A stretch of 64,000 nucleotides of DNA, taken from assembly GCA_052326605.1 (NCBI GenBank), contig JBKQMB010000023.1, positions 1 to 64,000 of the forward strand, written 5' to 3'. Shown one piece after another: positions 41,012-49,625 of this stretch. The notes beneath the pieces were generated by a model. The model searched no databases. It saw only the letters and a list, made by a program, of their open reading frames with translations, and had not been told where the DNA came from. The translations under genes and the position numbers were made by a program. Positions within the stretch are counted from its first letter, which is position 1; the number at the start of each line of letters is the position of its first letter. Source of the DNA: Bog-756 sp052326605. GTDB taxonomy: Bacteria; Actinomycetota; Acidimicrobiia; Acidimicrobiales; RAAP-2.

Positions 41012-42163
41012 TCAACCCGGTGCGGGGAGCGTCCAGTCCACCTTGATCGGATGGCTGGTGAACATCCGCGGGCGCCCGACCGACGCCGGTCGGTCGGTGG
41101 TCCACGGAGCGGGGGCGGCCATGGTCAGGCCGGCCAGTCCCCGCACCGCCGAGTCGTAGCCCGAACGGATGGCGGCGAAGCGGCGCCAGCACTCCTCGCG
41201 CTTCTCCTCGGGAACCGGCAACAAGGGGTGGAGCCGGTCAAGCGCGGCGATGTACTCCTCTCGGCGGATCGAGATGTCCGGAGTGGGCCCCGAGGCCGCG
41301 CCGATGAGGTCGACCAGTCGGACGGGCTCGGGGATGGGAAGAGCGGCGGCCCGTGCGATCCGGACCAGGGTGGGCACGCCGTAGGCGAGGGCCATGATCG
41401 GCCCCTTCGCCTCCTCGGCGGCATGCTCCTCGGTGCTGTAGTCCGATGCCGAGGCGAGCAGGGCCGCGCCGTCCAGAACGGTCCCGATCGAGGCCACCCA
41501 CGACTGTTCCGGCGATGATTCGGGGAAGTAGCAGAGGGCGGGGAAGTCGGTGTGGGTCCGGTCCAGCTCGAGCATCCAACCGGACGCCGTCGTCCACAGC
41601 TGGGTGTCGTCCAGCGTGCCCAGGCGCTGGAGATTGGCGAGTAGGTCCACCGGAGAGTTCGGAGTGCCGGCGAACGGACGCAGCACGCTGATGCCCTTCT
41701 CCCTCCCGTGGTGGGCGGCATAGATGGTGGGAAGGTAGCTGATCAGGAGGGCCACCAGGCCGAGCCCGATGGTGGCCTCGATGAACGTCAGCCAGATCCG
41801 GCTGGTGCCCGTCGGCTCGGCGAAGCCCAGGGTGAACAACGATGACCCGCTGACCTCGAACGATCGCTGCAACGAGCCCGTCCCTGCCCCCCAGAAGATG
41901 AAGGTGAAGCTGGCGGTGACGAGGAGCATCCACACCAGAGGGAGGCTGACCAGGGCGATCGGCGCGTAGAGGGCGCGCAGGTTGGCCCGGCGCTCCTTGT
42001 TCCGCCACCGGTGGACGAGGATCCGGTCGGCCAACGCGAACACGAACCGGGAGATGCTGGTGAACCCGTTGCGGGGGAGGACAACCGTCTCCAACGCGGA
42101 GATGAGCACGGACATGGCGAGCACAGTGCCGAGCAGGAGGGAACCGACCTGGAGCAGGGTCAC
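41012..42163 (-). CDS. Potassium-channel-like two-helix membrane protein with cytoplasmic domain
   Basis: 383 residues. Three hydrophobic helices occur in the first 180: VGSLLLGTVLAMSVLISALET, YAPIALVSLPLVWMLLVTASFTFIFW and the pair around a pore-like loop, FEVSGSSLFTLGFAEP, followed by LTFIEATIGLGLVALLISYLPTIYA. This is the layout of Ion_trans_2 channels (helix, pore loop, inner helix), but the filter is TLGF instead of TVGYG. The cytoplasmic part (residues about 165-383) is helical with no RCK or cyclic-nucleotide domain. GTG 42163 is preceded by GGAG 8 nt upstream. Ion selectivity cannot be predicted. Confidence 0.72.
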   Translation of the reverse strand: MTLLQVGSLLLGTVLAMSVLISALETVVLPRNGFTSISRFVFALADRILVHRWRNKERRANLRALYAPIALVSLPLVWMLLVTASFTFIFWGAGTGSLQRSFEVSGSSLFTLGFAEPTGTSRIWLTFIEATIGLGLVALLISYLPTIYAAHHGREKGISVLRPFAGTPNSPVDLLANLQRLGTLDDTQLWTTASGWMLELDRTHTDFPALCYFPESSPEQSWVASIGTVLDGAALLASASDYSTEEHAAEEAKGPIMALAYGVPTLVRIARAAALPIPEPVRLVDLIGAASGPTPDISIRREEYIAALDRLHPLLPVPEEKREECWRRFAAIRSGYDSAVRGLAGLTMAAPAPWTTDRPASVGRPRMFTSHPIKVDWTLPAPG

Positions 42164-42368
42164 GCCACTGCTCCGTGGGCGGCGACGGGTGGGCGGACGG
42201 CGCTGCCGGGTCCGATCGCTGCGGGAGGATCAGGTAGCAGCTGCGCCCGACGAGCCAGAAGCCGATGGTCTGCCAGAGGGCGGTGATGAACTGGTCGTTG
42301 CGCGTCTCCAGCCGGTGGCGCAGGGCGACCAGCTGTTTCCTCGCCGTCCTCCTGCCGGGAGGTGGCAT
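42160..42368 (-). pseudogene. Small membrane protein gene, apparently frameshifted
   Basis: Between the ClC stop and the channel start, a frame with nearly all G/C third positions runs from ATG 42368, preceded by GGAG-CAAA. It reads MPPPGRRTARKQLVALRHRL, then RNDQFITALWQTIGFWLVG (one membrane helix) and YLILPQ. The frame then fails to stop and runs through the channel gene. One frame over, the sequence ends at 42160 in AAHGAVA with a TGA that overlaps the channel GTG by 4 bp, exactly where an upstream operon gene should end. A single indel near 42230 would restore a product of about 69 residues. Sequencing error, true mutation or programmed shift are all possible. Confidence 0.5.
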
Positions 42369-42400
42369 TTTGCTCCATGGCGAGCCGGGCGTGCAACCGG

Positions 42401-43891
42401 TCACCCGTGCGCTTCTGGTGCCGCAGGGCCGGGCGCGGCGCCCGGTGCCGCGCCTGACGGCGGTGCCGATGCGTCCCCGCCCCCCGACGCCGCTGATTCC
42501 GCGGTCCGTCGGGCTTCGCGGAGCTCGGTCGGCGTCTGGGGAAGCCACGCGGTGGTGGCATAGGCGACCACCACGGCGACGATGACCAGCGGCATGACAT
42601 CGAGCCCGTCGCTGTAGAGCAGCAGCGTGGCCAGCAGCGTGGAGGTGAGCGGAAGCTTGAGCATCACCGTGCTCATGGCCCCGATCCCCATGCCCACCGC
42701 GGGAACCAGCGAGAGCCCCACAAGGTGCGACGCGGCGATACCGCCCGCCGCTCCGATGAACAACGACGGGAAGACCGGGCCGCCCCGGAAGCTGGACAGC
42801 GAGAGCCCGTAGGCGGTGGCCTTGCAGACCACCAGCAGGACCAGTGCCCCGACCGACCAGCCGGCGGCGTGCTCGACCAGGCCGGGGAGCGTGTTCTGCC
42901 CGGAGAAGAGGACCTCCGAGGCGCTCTTCCCGGTCGCTTCGCTGAAGACGACGGCCAACCCGGCGACCGCCAGGCCGACCAGCGGCATGAGGAGGAAGAT
43001 CCGTTTCTCGACCGGAGGCCGCACCACGAGACCCAGGAGGCGGACGCCGGTGCCGAGCACGGAGGCTGCCAGGCCGATCACGATGGCCCAGCCGAACATG
43101 GCGATCGTCGGGTGGTGGAACGGGGGAAGGCCGGGGATGGCCAGCGAGAACGTCCCCCACCCGGTCAGCGAGTTGAGGCCGATGAAGCACAGGGTCCCGA
43201 TGCCGGCGGCCAGGAGCCCCGGCACCAGCACCAGCCCGAGCACGGGCCCTCCGAAGCCTGCCGCCTCCATCAACAGGAAGCCGCCGGCGAGCGGTGATCC
43301 GAACAGGGTGCTGATGGCGGCGAAACTTCCCGCTGCGGCCATCACGGTGGCCGCAGCGGGCGGAGCGTCCTTCTTGGCCAGCTTGACGGCAATGACGCCA
43401 AGGGTCCCGCCGATGGCGATCAACGGTGCCTCGGGACCGAGGACCACGCCCAGGCTCAGGGTGGCCAGGGCGGCGAGGAAGACACCGGGCAGGTCACGGA
43501 GGTCGGGTGTCCCGCCGGCATGGAACCCGTCGGCCGGGGAGTGGCCGCCCCTCCCCGGCAGGAAGGTGATGGCCAGGCTGACCAGGATGCCGGCCAGCCC
43601 GAGGACGGGGAACGGCCACCAGGCCGGCGTCCCGTGGAATCCGAGTTCACCCGGGAGTGACGCGAAGAACCAGTGCTGCAGCACGGCGACCACTTTGAGG
43701 AACGCGTACGCGACGGCGGACACCGGCACGCCCATGACGGCGGCCAGCACCAACAGCTGCACGTAGCTCCGCGTCCGCAGCATGGCCATCGGATCGGGGG
43801 CTGCCACCGGTGGAGGAGCGCCCACCGGGGCCGGCACGGTCACGGTCGCGCCCTCGGCAACCGCCCGTCTGCCCGGGCAGCGCGCCGCCAC
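42401..43891 (-). CDS. ClC-family chloride channel / H+-Cl- antiporter
   Basis: About 496 residues with the double five-helix ClC fold. Signature regions: SLGVVLGPEAPLIAIGG (the GxEGP equivalent with the gating glutamate), STLFGSPLAGGFLLMEAAG, and FRGGPVFPSLFIGAAGG near the C-terminus. The usual GSGIP of the central chloride site reads AGGTPDLRDLPG. No CBS domains; the tail is Ala/Pro-rich. The GTG at 43891 adds a 30-residue Pro/Val-rich leader; ATG near MAMLRTRSY is an alternative. In E. coli, ClC proteins shunt charge during glutamate-dependent acid resistance, which would fit the nearby gad gene. Confidence 0.9.
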   Translation of the reverse strand: MAARCPGRRAVAEGATVTVPAPVGAPPPVAAPDPMAMLRTRSYVQLLVLAAVMGVPVSAVAYAFLKVVAVLQHWFFASLPGELGFHGTPAWWPFPVLGLAGILVSLAITFLPGRGGHSPADGFHAGGTPDLRDLPGVFLAALATLSLGVVLGPEAPLIAIGGTLGVIAVKLAKKDAPPAAATVMAAAGSFAAISTLFGSPLAGGFLLMEAAGFGGPVLGLVLVPGLLAAGIGTLCFIGLNSLTGWGTFSLAIPGLPPFHHPTIAMFGWAIVIGLAASVLGTGVRLLGLVVRPPVEKRIFLLMPLVGLAVAGLAVVFSEATGKSASEVLFSGQNTLPGLVEHAAGWSVGALVLLVVCKATAYGLSLSSFRGGPVFPSLFIGAAGGIAASHLVGLSLVPAVGMGIGAMSTVMLKLPLTSTLLATLLLYSDGLDVMPLVIVAVVVAYATTAWLPQTPTELREARRTAESAASGGGDASAPPSGAAPGAAPGPAAPEAHG

Positions 43892-43936
43892 TGCCGGCGA
43901 GCGCGCCGCGCCACCTGGGGCGCAGGCTGCCCGGGA

Positions 43937-44035
43937 TCAGTCATCGGGGTTGTTGGCCTGTCGGAACTTCCGGATGAACACGAGCACCACGACGATGGCC
44001 ATGGCGGCAAAGACGATCGCACCGACGTAGTACAC
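43937..44035 (-). CDS. 32-residue single-helix membrane protein
   Basis: A small gene not covered by ordinary length cut-offs. GTG 44035, preceded by AGGGAG, reads VYYVGAIVFAAMAIVVVLVF and then IRKFRQANNPDD. It has one membrane helix and a charged C-terminus, with G/C at most third positions. It ends 45 bp before the ClC start on the same strand, so it is likely the first gene of the small-protein/ClC/channel operon. It resembles single-helix accessory subunits of transporters, but no family is recognised. Confidence 0.6.
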   Translation of the reverse strand: MYYVGAIVFAAMAIVVVLVFIRKFRQANNPDD

Positions 44036-44162
44036 GGATCTCCCTCATTCGTTAGAACTCCGTTTTCGTGCACCTTAGGGGCATCGGGGCGCCGGGGGAT
44101 GATCCGGCCCGCCAAACGGCGCCGCCAGGTTATGGTCCCGCCGAACGCCCCCCACCTCGCAC

Positions 44163-44168
44163 TATTGT
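44163..44168 (+). promoter_or_regulatory. -10-like hexamer TATTGT before the PLDNc-SHOCT gene
   Basis: TATTGT lies 36 nt before ATG 44205, and AAGGAG lies between them. It sits in the divergent gap with the 32-residue ORF. Confidence 0.3.
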
Positions 44169-44204
44169 GCTGGGCAGTCCCCAAACCAAGGAGCAACACC
44201 GAAC

Positions 44205-44603
44205 ATGCTTGCCTACACCTATCCGATACTCGGCATCTTCTGGACGATGCTCGAGTTCTTCATCTTCATCCTGTGGATCTGGCTCCTCATCTTCATCTTC
44301 ATGGACATCTTCCGCAGCCACGACATGGGCGGGCTCGCCAAGGCGCTCTGGGTGATCTTCGTCATCATCCTCCCCTTCCTCGGGGTCCTCGTCTACCTGA
44401 TCGCCCGGGGCGGCAGCATGCACGAGCGTGCGGAGGCCCAGGCGGCCCAGCAGCAGAAGGCGTTCGATGCCTACGTGAAGCAGGCTGCCGGAACGGCCGG
44501 TGGCAGCAACGTGGACGATCTCGCCAAGCTGGCCGATCTCAAGTCGAAGGGCGTCATCACCGACGCCGAGTTCGAGGCGCAGAAGGCCAAGCTCCTCAGC
44601 TGA
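44205..44603 (+). CDS. PLDNc and SHOCT domain membrane protein
   Basis: 132 residues. Two helices (IFWTMLEFFIFILWIWLLIFIFMDIF and LWVIFVIILPFLGVLVYLIA) with RSHDMGG between them form the phospholipase-D-nuclease-N-terminal (PLDNc) module seen at the start of cardiolipin synthases, but no HKD catalytic domain follows. The C-terminus is a SHOCT motif: VDDLAKLADLKSKGVITDAEFEAQKAKLL. Such proteins are common in actinobacteria and of unknown function. ATG chosen; AAGGAG is 11 nt upstream. Confidence 0.85.
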   Translation: MLAYTYPILGIFWTMLEFFIFILWIWLLIFIFMDIFRSHDMGGLAKALWVIFVIILPFLGVLVYLIARGGSMHERAEAQAAQQQKAFDAYVKQAAGTAGGSNVDDLAKLADLKSKGVITDAEFEAQKAKLLS

Positions 44604-44613
44604 CGGGCCGCAG

Positions 44614-44629
44614 CCGACCTCTCGGTCGG
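44614..44629 (+). terminator. Hairpin after the PLDNc-SHOCT gene
   Basis: CCGACC-TCTC-GGTCGG, a perfect 6-bp stem with a tetraloop, 10 bp after the stop. Confidence 0.45.
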
Positions 44630-44790
44630 TCGGGAGCAGTGTCGAGTGGTCGGCCGGTGGCCGCCTCGTGGGGTTCGTCCCCCCGGGGCGGCCACCGCCG
44701 CACCGGGGCAGCCGATACACCCTCGGACGCCTGAGCGGCCCGTGCCGTGCGCCCCGGTCGACGGTCCCGGGACCCGGACGGGAGCACCGG

Positions 44791-44796
44791 TACAGT
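44791..44796 (+). promoter_or_regulatory. -10 hexamer TACAGT (leaderless)
   Basis: TACAGT is followed by 6 nt and GTG 44803, fixing the start of the next gene. Confidence 0.45.
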
Positions 44797-44802
44797 TGCG
44801 GT

Positions 44803-46152
44803 GTGGCTTCCGACGAACCTGACGCCGGCATCGACGCGCTGAAGCACACGGTCGAGGATCTCGAGAAGGAGAACGAGGCGCTCCGCGTCGCCGAGGAACA
44901 CAAGCACGCCGGCCGGACGAAGCGCCGGGTGAAGGCGATCTCCTCGTGGGTGCTGATCGTGCTGGCCTGCATCCTTGCCGTCGTGTCGGTCTTCGCCGCC
45001 TTCGCCCGCAACGAGCTGCTCAACACCGACACCTTCGTCAGCACGGTCACCCCGCTGGCCGCCAACCCGGCGATCCAGCAGGCGGTGGCCACCAAGGTGA
45101 GCGACCAGCTCGTCGCCCAGACCAACCTGGAGCAGCGGGTGAAGAACGCACTGCCCGCCAAGGCCGGGTTTCTGACCGCCCCGCTCACCTCCGAGGTCAA
45201 GAGCGCGGCCGATCAGCTCACCTTGAAGCTGGTCCAGTCCAGTGCCTTCCAGAAGCTGTGGGCGGCCTCCGTCCGGAACTCCCACCGGCAGCTGGTGGCG
45301 TTGCTGACCGGTTCGAAGGAGGGGTCCTTCGAGGCCAGAAACGGCGAGGTGACGGTCGACCTCTCCCAGATCGAGGCCGCCGCCAAGAAGCAGCTCGATG
45401 CCAGGGGCCTCACCGTGTTCAACAAGGTCCCCACCGTCCACGGGCCCGACCTGGTGCTGTTCCGCTCGACCCAGCTCCAGAAGGCCCAGCGGCTCACCAA
45501 GCTGGCCAACAGGGCGGTGCTGATCCTCCCCATCGTGACGCTCCTCCTTTTCGCAGGGGGCATCCTGCTGGTGGAGGACCGGCGCAAGGGACTGGTGCGG
45601 GCGGCCGCCGGACTGGCCCTCACCATGGCACTGGTGCTGGTGGTGGCCTCGGTGGCCCGCAACCAGTACCTCAACTCGTTGCTGCCCTCGCAGCCCAAGG
45701 ACGCAGCTGCCGCGGTCATCGACACGGTGAGTGCCGTGCTGCTCGACACCATCCGGACCATCCTGATCGTGGCCGCCCTGGTGGCCCTCGGCGCCTTCAT
45801 CGCCGGCAACTCGTATGTCCGGTCGTTCGTCGGGTCGCGGAGCAAGCCGACGTGGATGACCGGCGGCCCGGTGCACGGCTTCGTGGCCGCGCACCGAAAG
45901 GGCCTGCAGTGGGCGGTGCTCGGCGTAGGGCTGCTCATCCTGGTGGCGTGGAGCCAGCCGACGCCGTTCGTGGCCGTGATCGTCCTCCTGATCACGCTGG
46001 CGGTAATCGGGCTGATGGGCATCTACGCGCGCATGGGGCCCGGTCCACGGGAGGAGGCGCCCGGCCTCGGGGCCGGGGAGGACCCGGCTCCCGCTCTCGG
46101 GTCTGGCCCCGCGGCCCACGTGGACTCCTCCGCTGGTTCCGCGAAGGAGTGA
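44803..46152 (+). CDS. Conserved multi-pass membrane protein of unknown function
   Basis: 449 residues. Residues about 8-35 form a coiled coil (LKHTVEDLEKENEALRVAEE), then helix ISSWVLIVLACILAVVSVFAAF. An extracytoplasmic domain of about 190 residues follows (NTDTFVSTVTPLAANPAIQQAVA and LDARGLTVF), then four or five helices (LILPIVTLLLFAGGILLV and LQWAVLGVGLLILVAW among them) and a Pro/Gly-rich acidic tail. The layout matches a widespread actinobacterial membrane-protein family without assigned function. The start is supported by the leaderless promoter. Confidence 0.75.
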   Translation: MASDEPDAGIDALKHTVEDLEKENEALRVAEEHKHAGRTKRRVKAISSWVLIVLACILAVVSVFAAFARNELLNTDTFVSTVTPLAANPAIQQAVATKVSDQLVAQTNLEQRVKNALPAKAGFLTAPLTSEVKSAADQLTLKLVQSSAFQKLWAASVRNSHRQLVALLTGSKEGSFEARNGEVTVDLSQIEAAAKKQLDARGLTVFNKVPTVHGPDLVLFRSTQLQKAQRLTKLANRAVLILPIVTLLLFAGGILLVEDRRKGLVRAAAGLALTMALVLVVASVARNQYLNSLLPSQPKDAAAAVIDTVSAVLLDTIRTILIVAALVALGAFIAGNSYVRSFVGSRSKPTWMTGGPVHGFVAAHRKGLQWAVLGVGLLILVAWSQPTPFVAVIVLLITLAVIGLMGIYARMGPGPREEAPGLGAGEDPAPALGSGPAAHVDSSAGSAKE

Positions 46153-46222
46153 CGACCGGGTCCGGCGCCCGCTGTGCCCCGTAGGGTCCGCCGGGGGCCG
46201 GGCAGTCAACGGGGCTGCTGAG

Positions 46223-46265
46223 GGCACCTCTCGTGAAGCGAGCCGTGCTCGGCTCCCTTGGTGCC
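46223..46265. terminator. Nested hairpin terminator between convergent genes
   Basis: Outer arms GGCACC / GGTGCC enclose an inner perfect stem GAGCCG-TGCT-CGGCTC. It lies between the membrane-protein gene and the DUF2156 gene and could act in both directions. Confidence 0.5.
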
Positions 46266-46297
46266 TTCGGGCTCCCTCCGGCGCCGACCAGTGGGTC

Positions 46298-49200
46298 CTA
46301 TGCGCTCGTGGGTGTGGGGTCCGGCTCGCCCGCGGGGGCCTCGACGTGGGCAGGACCGTCGGCGGGACCGAGCGGCTCGCCGTTCTCGTCCCACTGTCCG
46401 AGCGAGGCAGCGATGAACTCCTCGGTCTCCCGCTGCGCCGCCAGCATCCGCTTCTCCGCTCCCGCCGCCAGCAGCTTTCCCAGCACGGGGATCTCCCAGA
46501 GCGACTCGGCACGAAGGATGGCCATCACCACCGACACCAGGTGCTCGGCCGTGTCGAAGACGACGTAGCGGGGTAGCCACTCGGGCTCGTACTTGGCGTT
46601 GAACCGCCACAGTGACTCGATCTGGGCGAAGTTCGACAGCCGCTTGAGGAACCAGCGCTCCGCCCGTTGCACGGTCCCGCCGCCCCTGTCGCCGGACAGG
46701 GTCGAGCGCAGGGCCGCGAAGTTGAGGCTGAGGCCCTCGAACCCGCGGGTCCGGAGATGCTCGATGGTCGAGCACAGAGCGAAGTCCAACAGGCCATTGG
46801 GGTGGTCGCCCGGGTCGCGCCGCATGAGGTCGAGCGAAAACCCGTTGATGCCCGCGGCCGGCACGAACTGGCACATGGCTGCCGCCGTTCCGTCGGGCGC
46901 CCGGACCACCGCCAGCAGGAGGCCGGTGTCCCGCGGGTCGAAGATCCGGCCGAGCATCATCGAGAAGCCCCGCTCGTGCTCGCCCTGCCGGCTCAGGCGC
47001 ATCAGTCCGGTGAGCTCCTTGGAGAGCGCGGGGTCGAGGTGGGCGGGATCGTGGAAGGTGGCGGTGTAGCCGTACTTCTTGACCCGGTTGTGGGCCTGGC
47101 GCAGCCCCTTCATGTGCTTGCCGGACAGTGCGAACGACTGGACCTTCACCACAGCCTCGTCCCCGAGGTAGATGTTGTGCATCCCCGAGTAGCGGTAGAT
47201 GGGCAGCCACTCCTCGCCGGCGCCCATCACCGCGGTGGTCCAGCCGTGGTCGCCGGCGAACTCGCGGAACGCCCCCCACACCTGCTCGCGCTCGTTCAAG
47301 GGACCGATGGGATCGGGGGAGATGAGGCAGACTCCGCCGTAGACGGCGTAGGCGACCAGGCTGTCGCGATGGAAGAACCACTTCTTGTCCGACCGCAGGG
47401 CGAAGTAGTCGAGTGTCGAGGAGCCGTGCCGGCGCACGATGTCGCGGGCCCGGAACTCCGCGGCCCTGCCCGAGGTCAGCCGGCGGTCGACCACCGGCCG
47501 CGTCAGCAAAAACAGCGTCACCACCACCAGGGACAGCCCGATGGTCAGGAGGGCCGGAGAGAGAAAACGGTCGGCCCGTTGGGGGAGCGGCACCGTCGTG
47601 ATGCCGACGAACCGCTCGGCCACCGCCCACAGGGCCGTCCACCACGGGATGGTGGCTTGACGGTCGTTGTCCATATGGGTGAAGAGCTCGATGGAGGCGG
47701 CGGCCACCACGGTGATGCCGATCACGCTGACCGCCAACGTCAGCAGCGCCGATCGGAGGGACGAGGCGTCGGAGGCGGCCTGGAACTCCTTGCGGTTGGT
47801 GACCAGCAGCACCAGGACGGCCAGTGTCACCAGCGATTCCTCGAAGTCGGCCCCGGCCACGATGTGCAGGAGGATGGTGCCTGCCAGCAGTGCCACCGCC
47901 ACCCGCCAGGCCCGCCGCTGGCCGCGGAGGATACCCCTGCCAAGGGCGATCAGGGCAAGACCGGCCACGGCGATGAGGGCACCGGCAGCGACACTGGCGC
48001 GCAGGGGCAGGAACTGCTCCACCGCGTGCAGCCGCCCCCGCAGCGGCGGGGTGACGGCATCGATCAGGTCGATGATCCCGGTCAGCAGGATGGCGGCGGC
48101 CGCCAGCCGGCGCACCCGCCTGGTCCGGCGATGGGACTGGCGCAGGTCGGGCGCCGGGGGCCATGAGCCGCCCTGCGGATACGAGGCCACCAGCGCCGGA
48201 TGGAGCGTCCCGGCGTGCCGTCCCCGGGTGATCACCCGCTCGAGGTAGCTGGGCGAGGCGAGGTCGGTGTGACCCAACAGCATCCGGACGTGCAGTTCGG
48301 CGCCGGTCTCCAGCTCGACCCAGCTCACCCATCGGCTGTGCAGGAAGACCGGGGGAAGCCCCAGCCTGCCGCCGTGCTCCTCCACCACCTCAGCCGTGGC
48401 CCCGACGTTGGCGTAGAAGCCCACACCGAGGTTGGTGAGCTCGGATTGGAACGTGGCCGCCGTGATCAGGCCGGCGTAGCCGTTGGCGACCAGTCGCCGG
48501 GCGTCGCCCCGGGCCGTATCGTTGGCCCCCGCCTCGGACTGCACCGCATGGAGAGTGCCGCCGCCCAGGATCGACCACATGCGGCGGCTGAGCAGGCCGA
48601 GCACCAGCGCCATGACCACCAGGACCACCAGGGCCGCCAGGGAGGCGACGACGATCTGGTCGTTGAGGTCGGCCCGGTGGGCATGGCGGATGGCCCGCGC
48701 CGGCAGCCCGGACCCGATGTGCCCCAGGACCCAGGGGGTGGCGGCCACCCGCAGCAGCAGGGCCACGACGAATGGCACCAACAGCCACCAGGCGTGGCGT
48801 CCGAACCGGCGGTACAGCGTCCGGGAGACCACGAACCGTGGCTGCGCCGACGGGTCGGCCAGCCGGTCGAGGCCGGCCAGCCAGGGTGCGTCCTCTGGGG
48901 ACTGCACGGCCAGTGTCCGCCATCCGCTCCCGGTCGACGGTGCGGCGACGGGCCCCGGCTTGGCGTCGGCGCCGGGGTGGAACGCCTCGGGCCCTCCCTC
49001 ACCCGATGCCTGGGCACACTGGCCCGGTTCCACCCGCACCACCCGCTCGCCGGTGGCGGTATGGAGGTGGAGGTCGACCGGCCCCATCTGCTCGACCCCG
49101 ACGGCGGCGATGGCGGCCACGGTCTCGGGGTCGGTGTCGTAGCCCGGCTCGTGCGTGCCGGTCTGGCGGATGACCCGACGCTCGTCGAGTGCGAGGAACC

Positions 49201-49537
49201 CGGCGAGCGCCTGGGCGAGGGCCGGATGGGCCTCGATCGCCCGCCGGGCCTCGACGACGGGCGTGTCCACGCCGGTCAGGTCGAAGAGGTTGCCGGCGAT
49301 GATCAGGATGCCCGGGCCGTCCCAGGTGTCGAGGGCGCGGGCCAGCTCGGCGGTGACGGCCGATGTCGACGGGGTGGCCTGATGTCTGAGCAGCAGGTCG
49401 CTGACCACCATCACCCGTCGTCCCAGGGGCACCTCCACCCCGGTGCCACCGGGCTCCGGCGTGAAGGTGGCGTCGGCCGCCGCTGGCGACCGCCCGCCGA
49501 GCTCCACCGCGTCCTGCGGTTGTGTGGTCGTGGTCAC
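46298..49537 (-). CDS. MprF/LysX-like DUF2156 lysyl-lipid transferase-type protein with N-terminal degenerate phosphoesterase domain
   Basis: A giant 1079-residue protein. The C-terminal DUF2156 domain (from about residue 720) has KWFFHRDSLVAYAVYGG, AGEEWLPIYRYSGM, YLGDEAVV and LRQAHNRVKKYG, as in MprF and LysX, which add amino acids to phosphatidylglycerol. Eight or more helices lie in the middle. Residues about 35-200 look like a calcineurin-type phosphoesterase (VMVVSDLLL, ILIIAGNLFDL, IRQTGTHEPGYD), but the usual metal ligands D-x-H, GD and GNHD are changed to D-x-L, GN and GTHE. GTG 49537 was chosen for the GGAGGGG in front; the longer frame would overlap acs. No lysyl-tRNA synthetase domain is present. 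Confidence 0.8.
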   Translation of the reverse strand: MTTTTQPQDAVELGGRSPAAADATFTPEPGGTGVEVPLGRRVMVVSDLLLRHQATPSTSAVTAELARALDTWDGPGILIIAGNLFDLTGVDTPVVEARRAIEAHPALAQALAGFLALDERRVIRQTGTHEPGYDTDPETVAAIAAVGVEQMGPVDLHLHTATGERVVRVEPGQCAQASGEGGPEAFHPGADAKPGPVAAPSTGSGWRTLAVQSPEDAPWLAGLDRLADPSAQPRFVVSRTLYRRFGRHAWWLLVPFVVALLLRVAATPWVLGHIGSGLPARAIRHAHRADLNDQIVVASLAALVVLVVMALVLGLLSRRMWSILGGGTLHAVQSEAGANDTARGDARRLVANGYAGLITAATFQSELTNLGVGFYANVGATAEVVEEHGGRLGLPPVFLHSRWVSWVELETGAELHVRMLLGHTDLASPSYLERVITRGRHAGTLHPALVASYPQGGSWPPAPDLRQSHRRTRRVRRLAAAAILLTGIIDLIDAVTPPLRGRLHAVEQFLPLRASVAAGALIAVAGLALIALGRGILRGQRRAWRVAVALLAGTILLHIVAGADFEESLVTLAVLVLLVTNRKEFQAASDASSLRSALLTLAVSVIGITVVAAASIELFTHMDNDRQATIPWWTALWAVAERFVGITTVPLPQRADRFLSPALLTIGLSLVVVTLFLLTRPVVDRRLTSGRAAEFRARDIVRRHGSSTLDYFALRSDKKWFFHRDSLVAYAVYGGVCLISPDPIGPLNEREQVWGAFREFAGDHGWTTAVMGAGEEWLPIYRYSGMHNIYLGDEAVVKVQSFALSGKHMKGLRQAHNRVKKYGYTATFHDPAHLDPALSKELTGLMRLSRQGEHERGFSMMLGRIFDPRDTGLLLAVVRAPDGTAAAMCQFVPAAGINGFSLDLMRRDPGDHPNGLLDFALCSTIEHLRTRGFEGLSLNFAALRSTLSGDRGGGTVQRAERWFLKRLSNFAQIESLWRFNAKYEPEWLPRYVVFDTAEHLVSVVMAILRAESLWEIPVLGKLLAAGAEKRMLAAQRETEEFIAASLGQWDENGEPLGPADGPAHVEAPAGEPDPTPTSA

Positions 49538-49546
49538 GTCCCCTCC

Positions 49547-49552
49547 ATCGTA
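49547..49552 (-). promoter_or_regulatory. -10 hexamer TACGAT for the DUF2156 gene
   Basis: On the minus strand, TACGAT is followed by GGAGGGGAC and the GTG 49537, giving a very short leader that contains the SD. Confidence 0.4.
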
Positions 49553-49567
49553 GAGTCCCCCCGGCGT

Positions 49568-49573
49568 TAGGCT
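49568..49573 (+). promoter_or_regulatory. -10-like hexamer TAGGCT for acs
   Basis: TAGGCT lies 52 nt before ATG 49626 in the divergent gap; the leader carries the SD GGGGAG. Confidence 0.35.
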
Positions 49574-49625
49574 GAGGCGCGCCCAGGTGGACTGGTCTGC
49601 CGGTACCAGAAGAGGATGGGGAGCC

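Noticed and set aside
41238..43190. A 650-codon minus-strand frame across the channel and ClC genes
   Set aside because: It is the shadow of two well-supported genes in other frames; only its short piece at about 42230-42368 looks coding.
44604..44802. Possible small RNA or gene between the PLDNc-SHOCT gene and the next membrane protein
   Set aside because: Apart from one hairpin and a -10 hexamer, nothing supports a transcript or reading frame.
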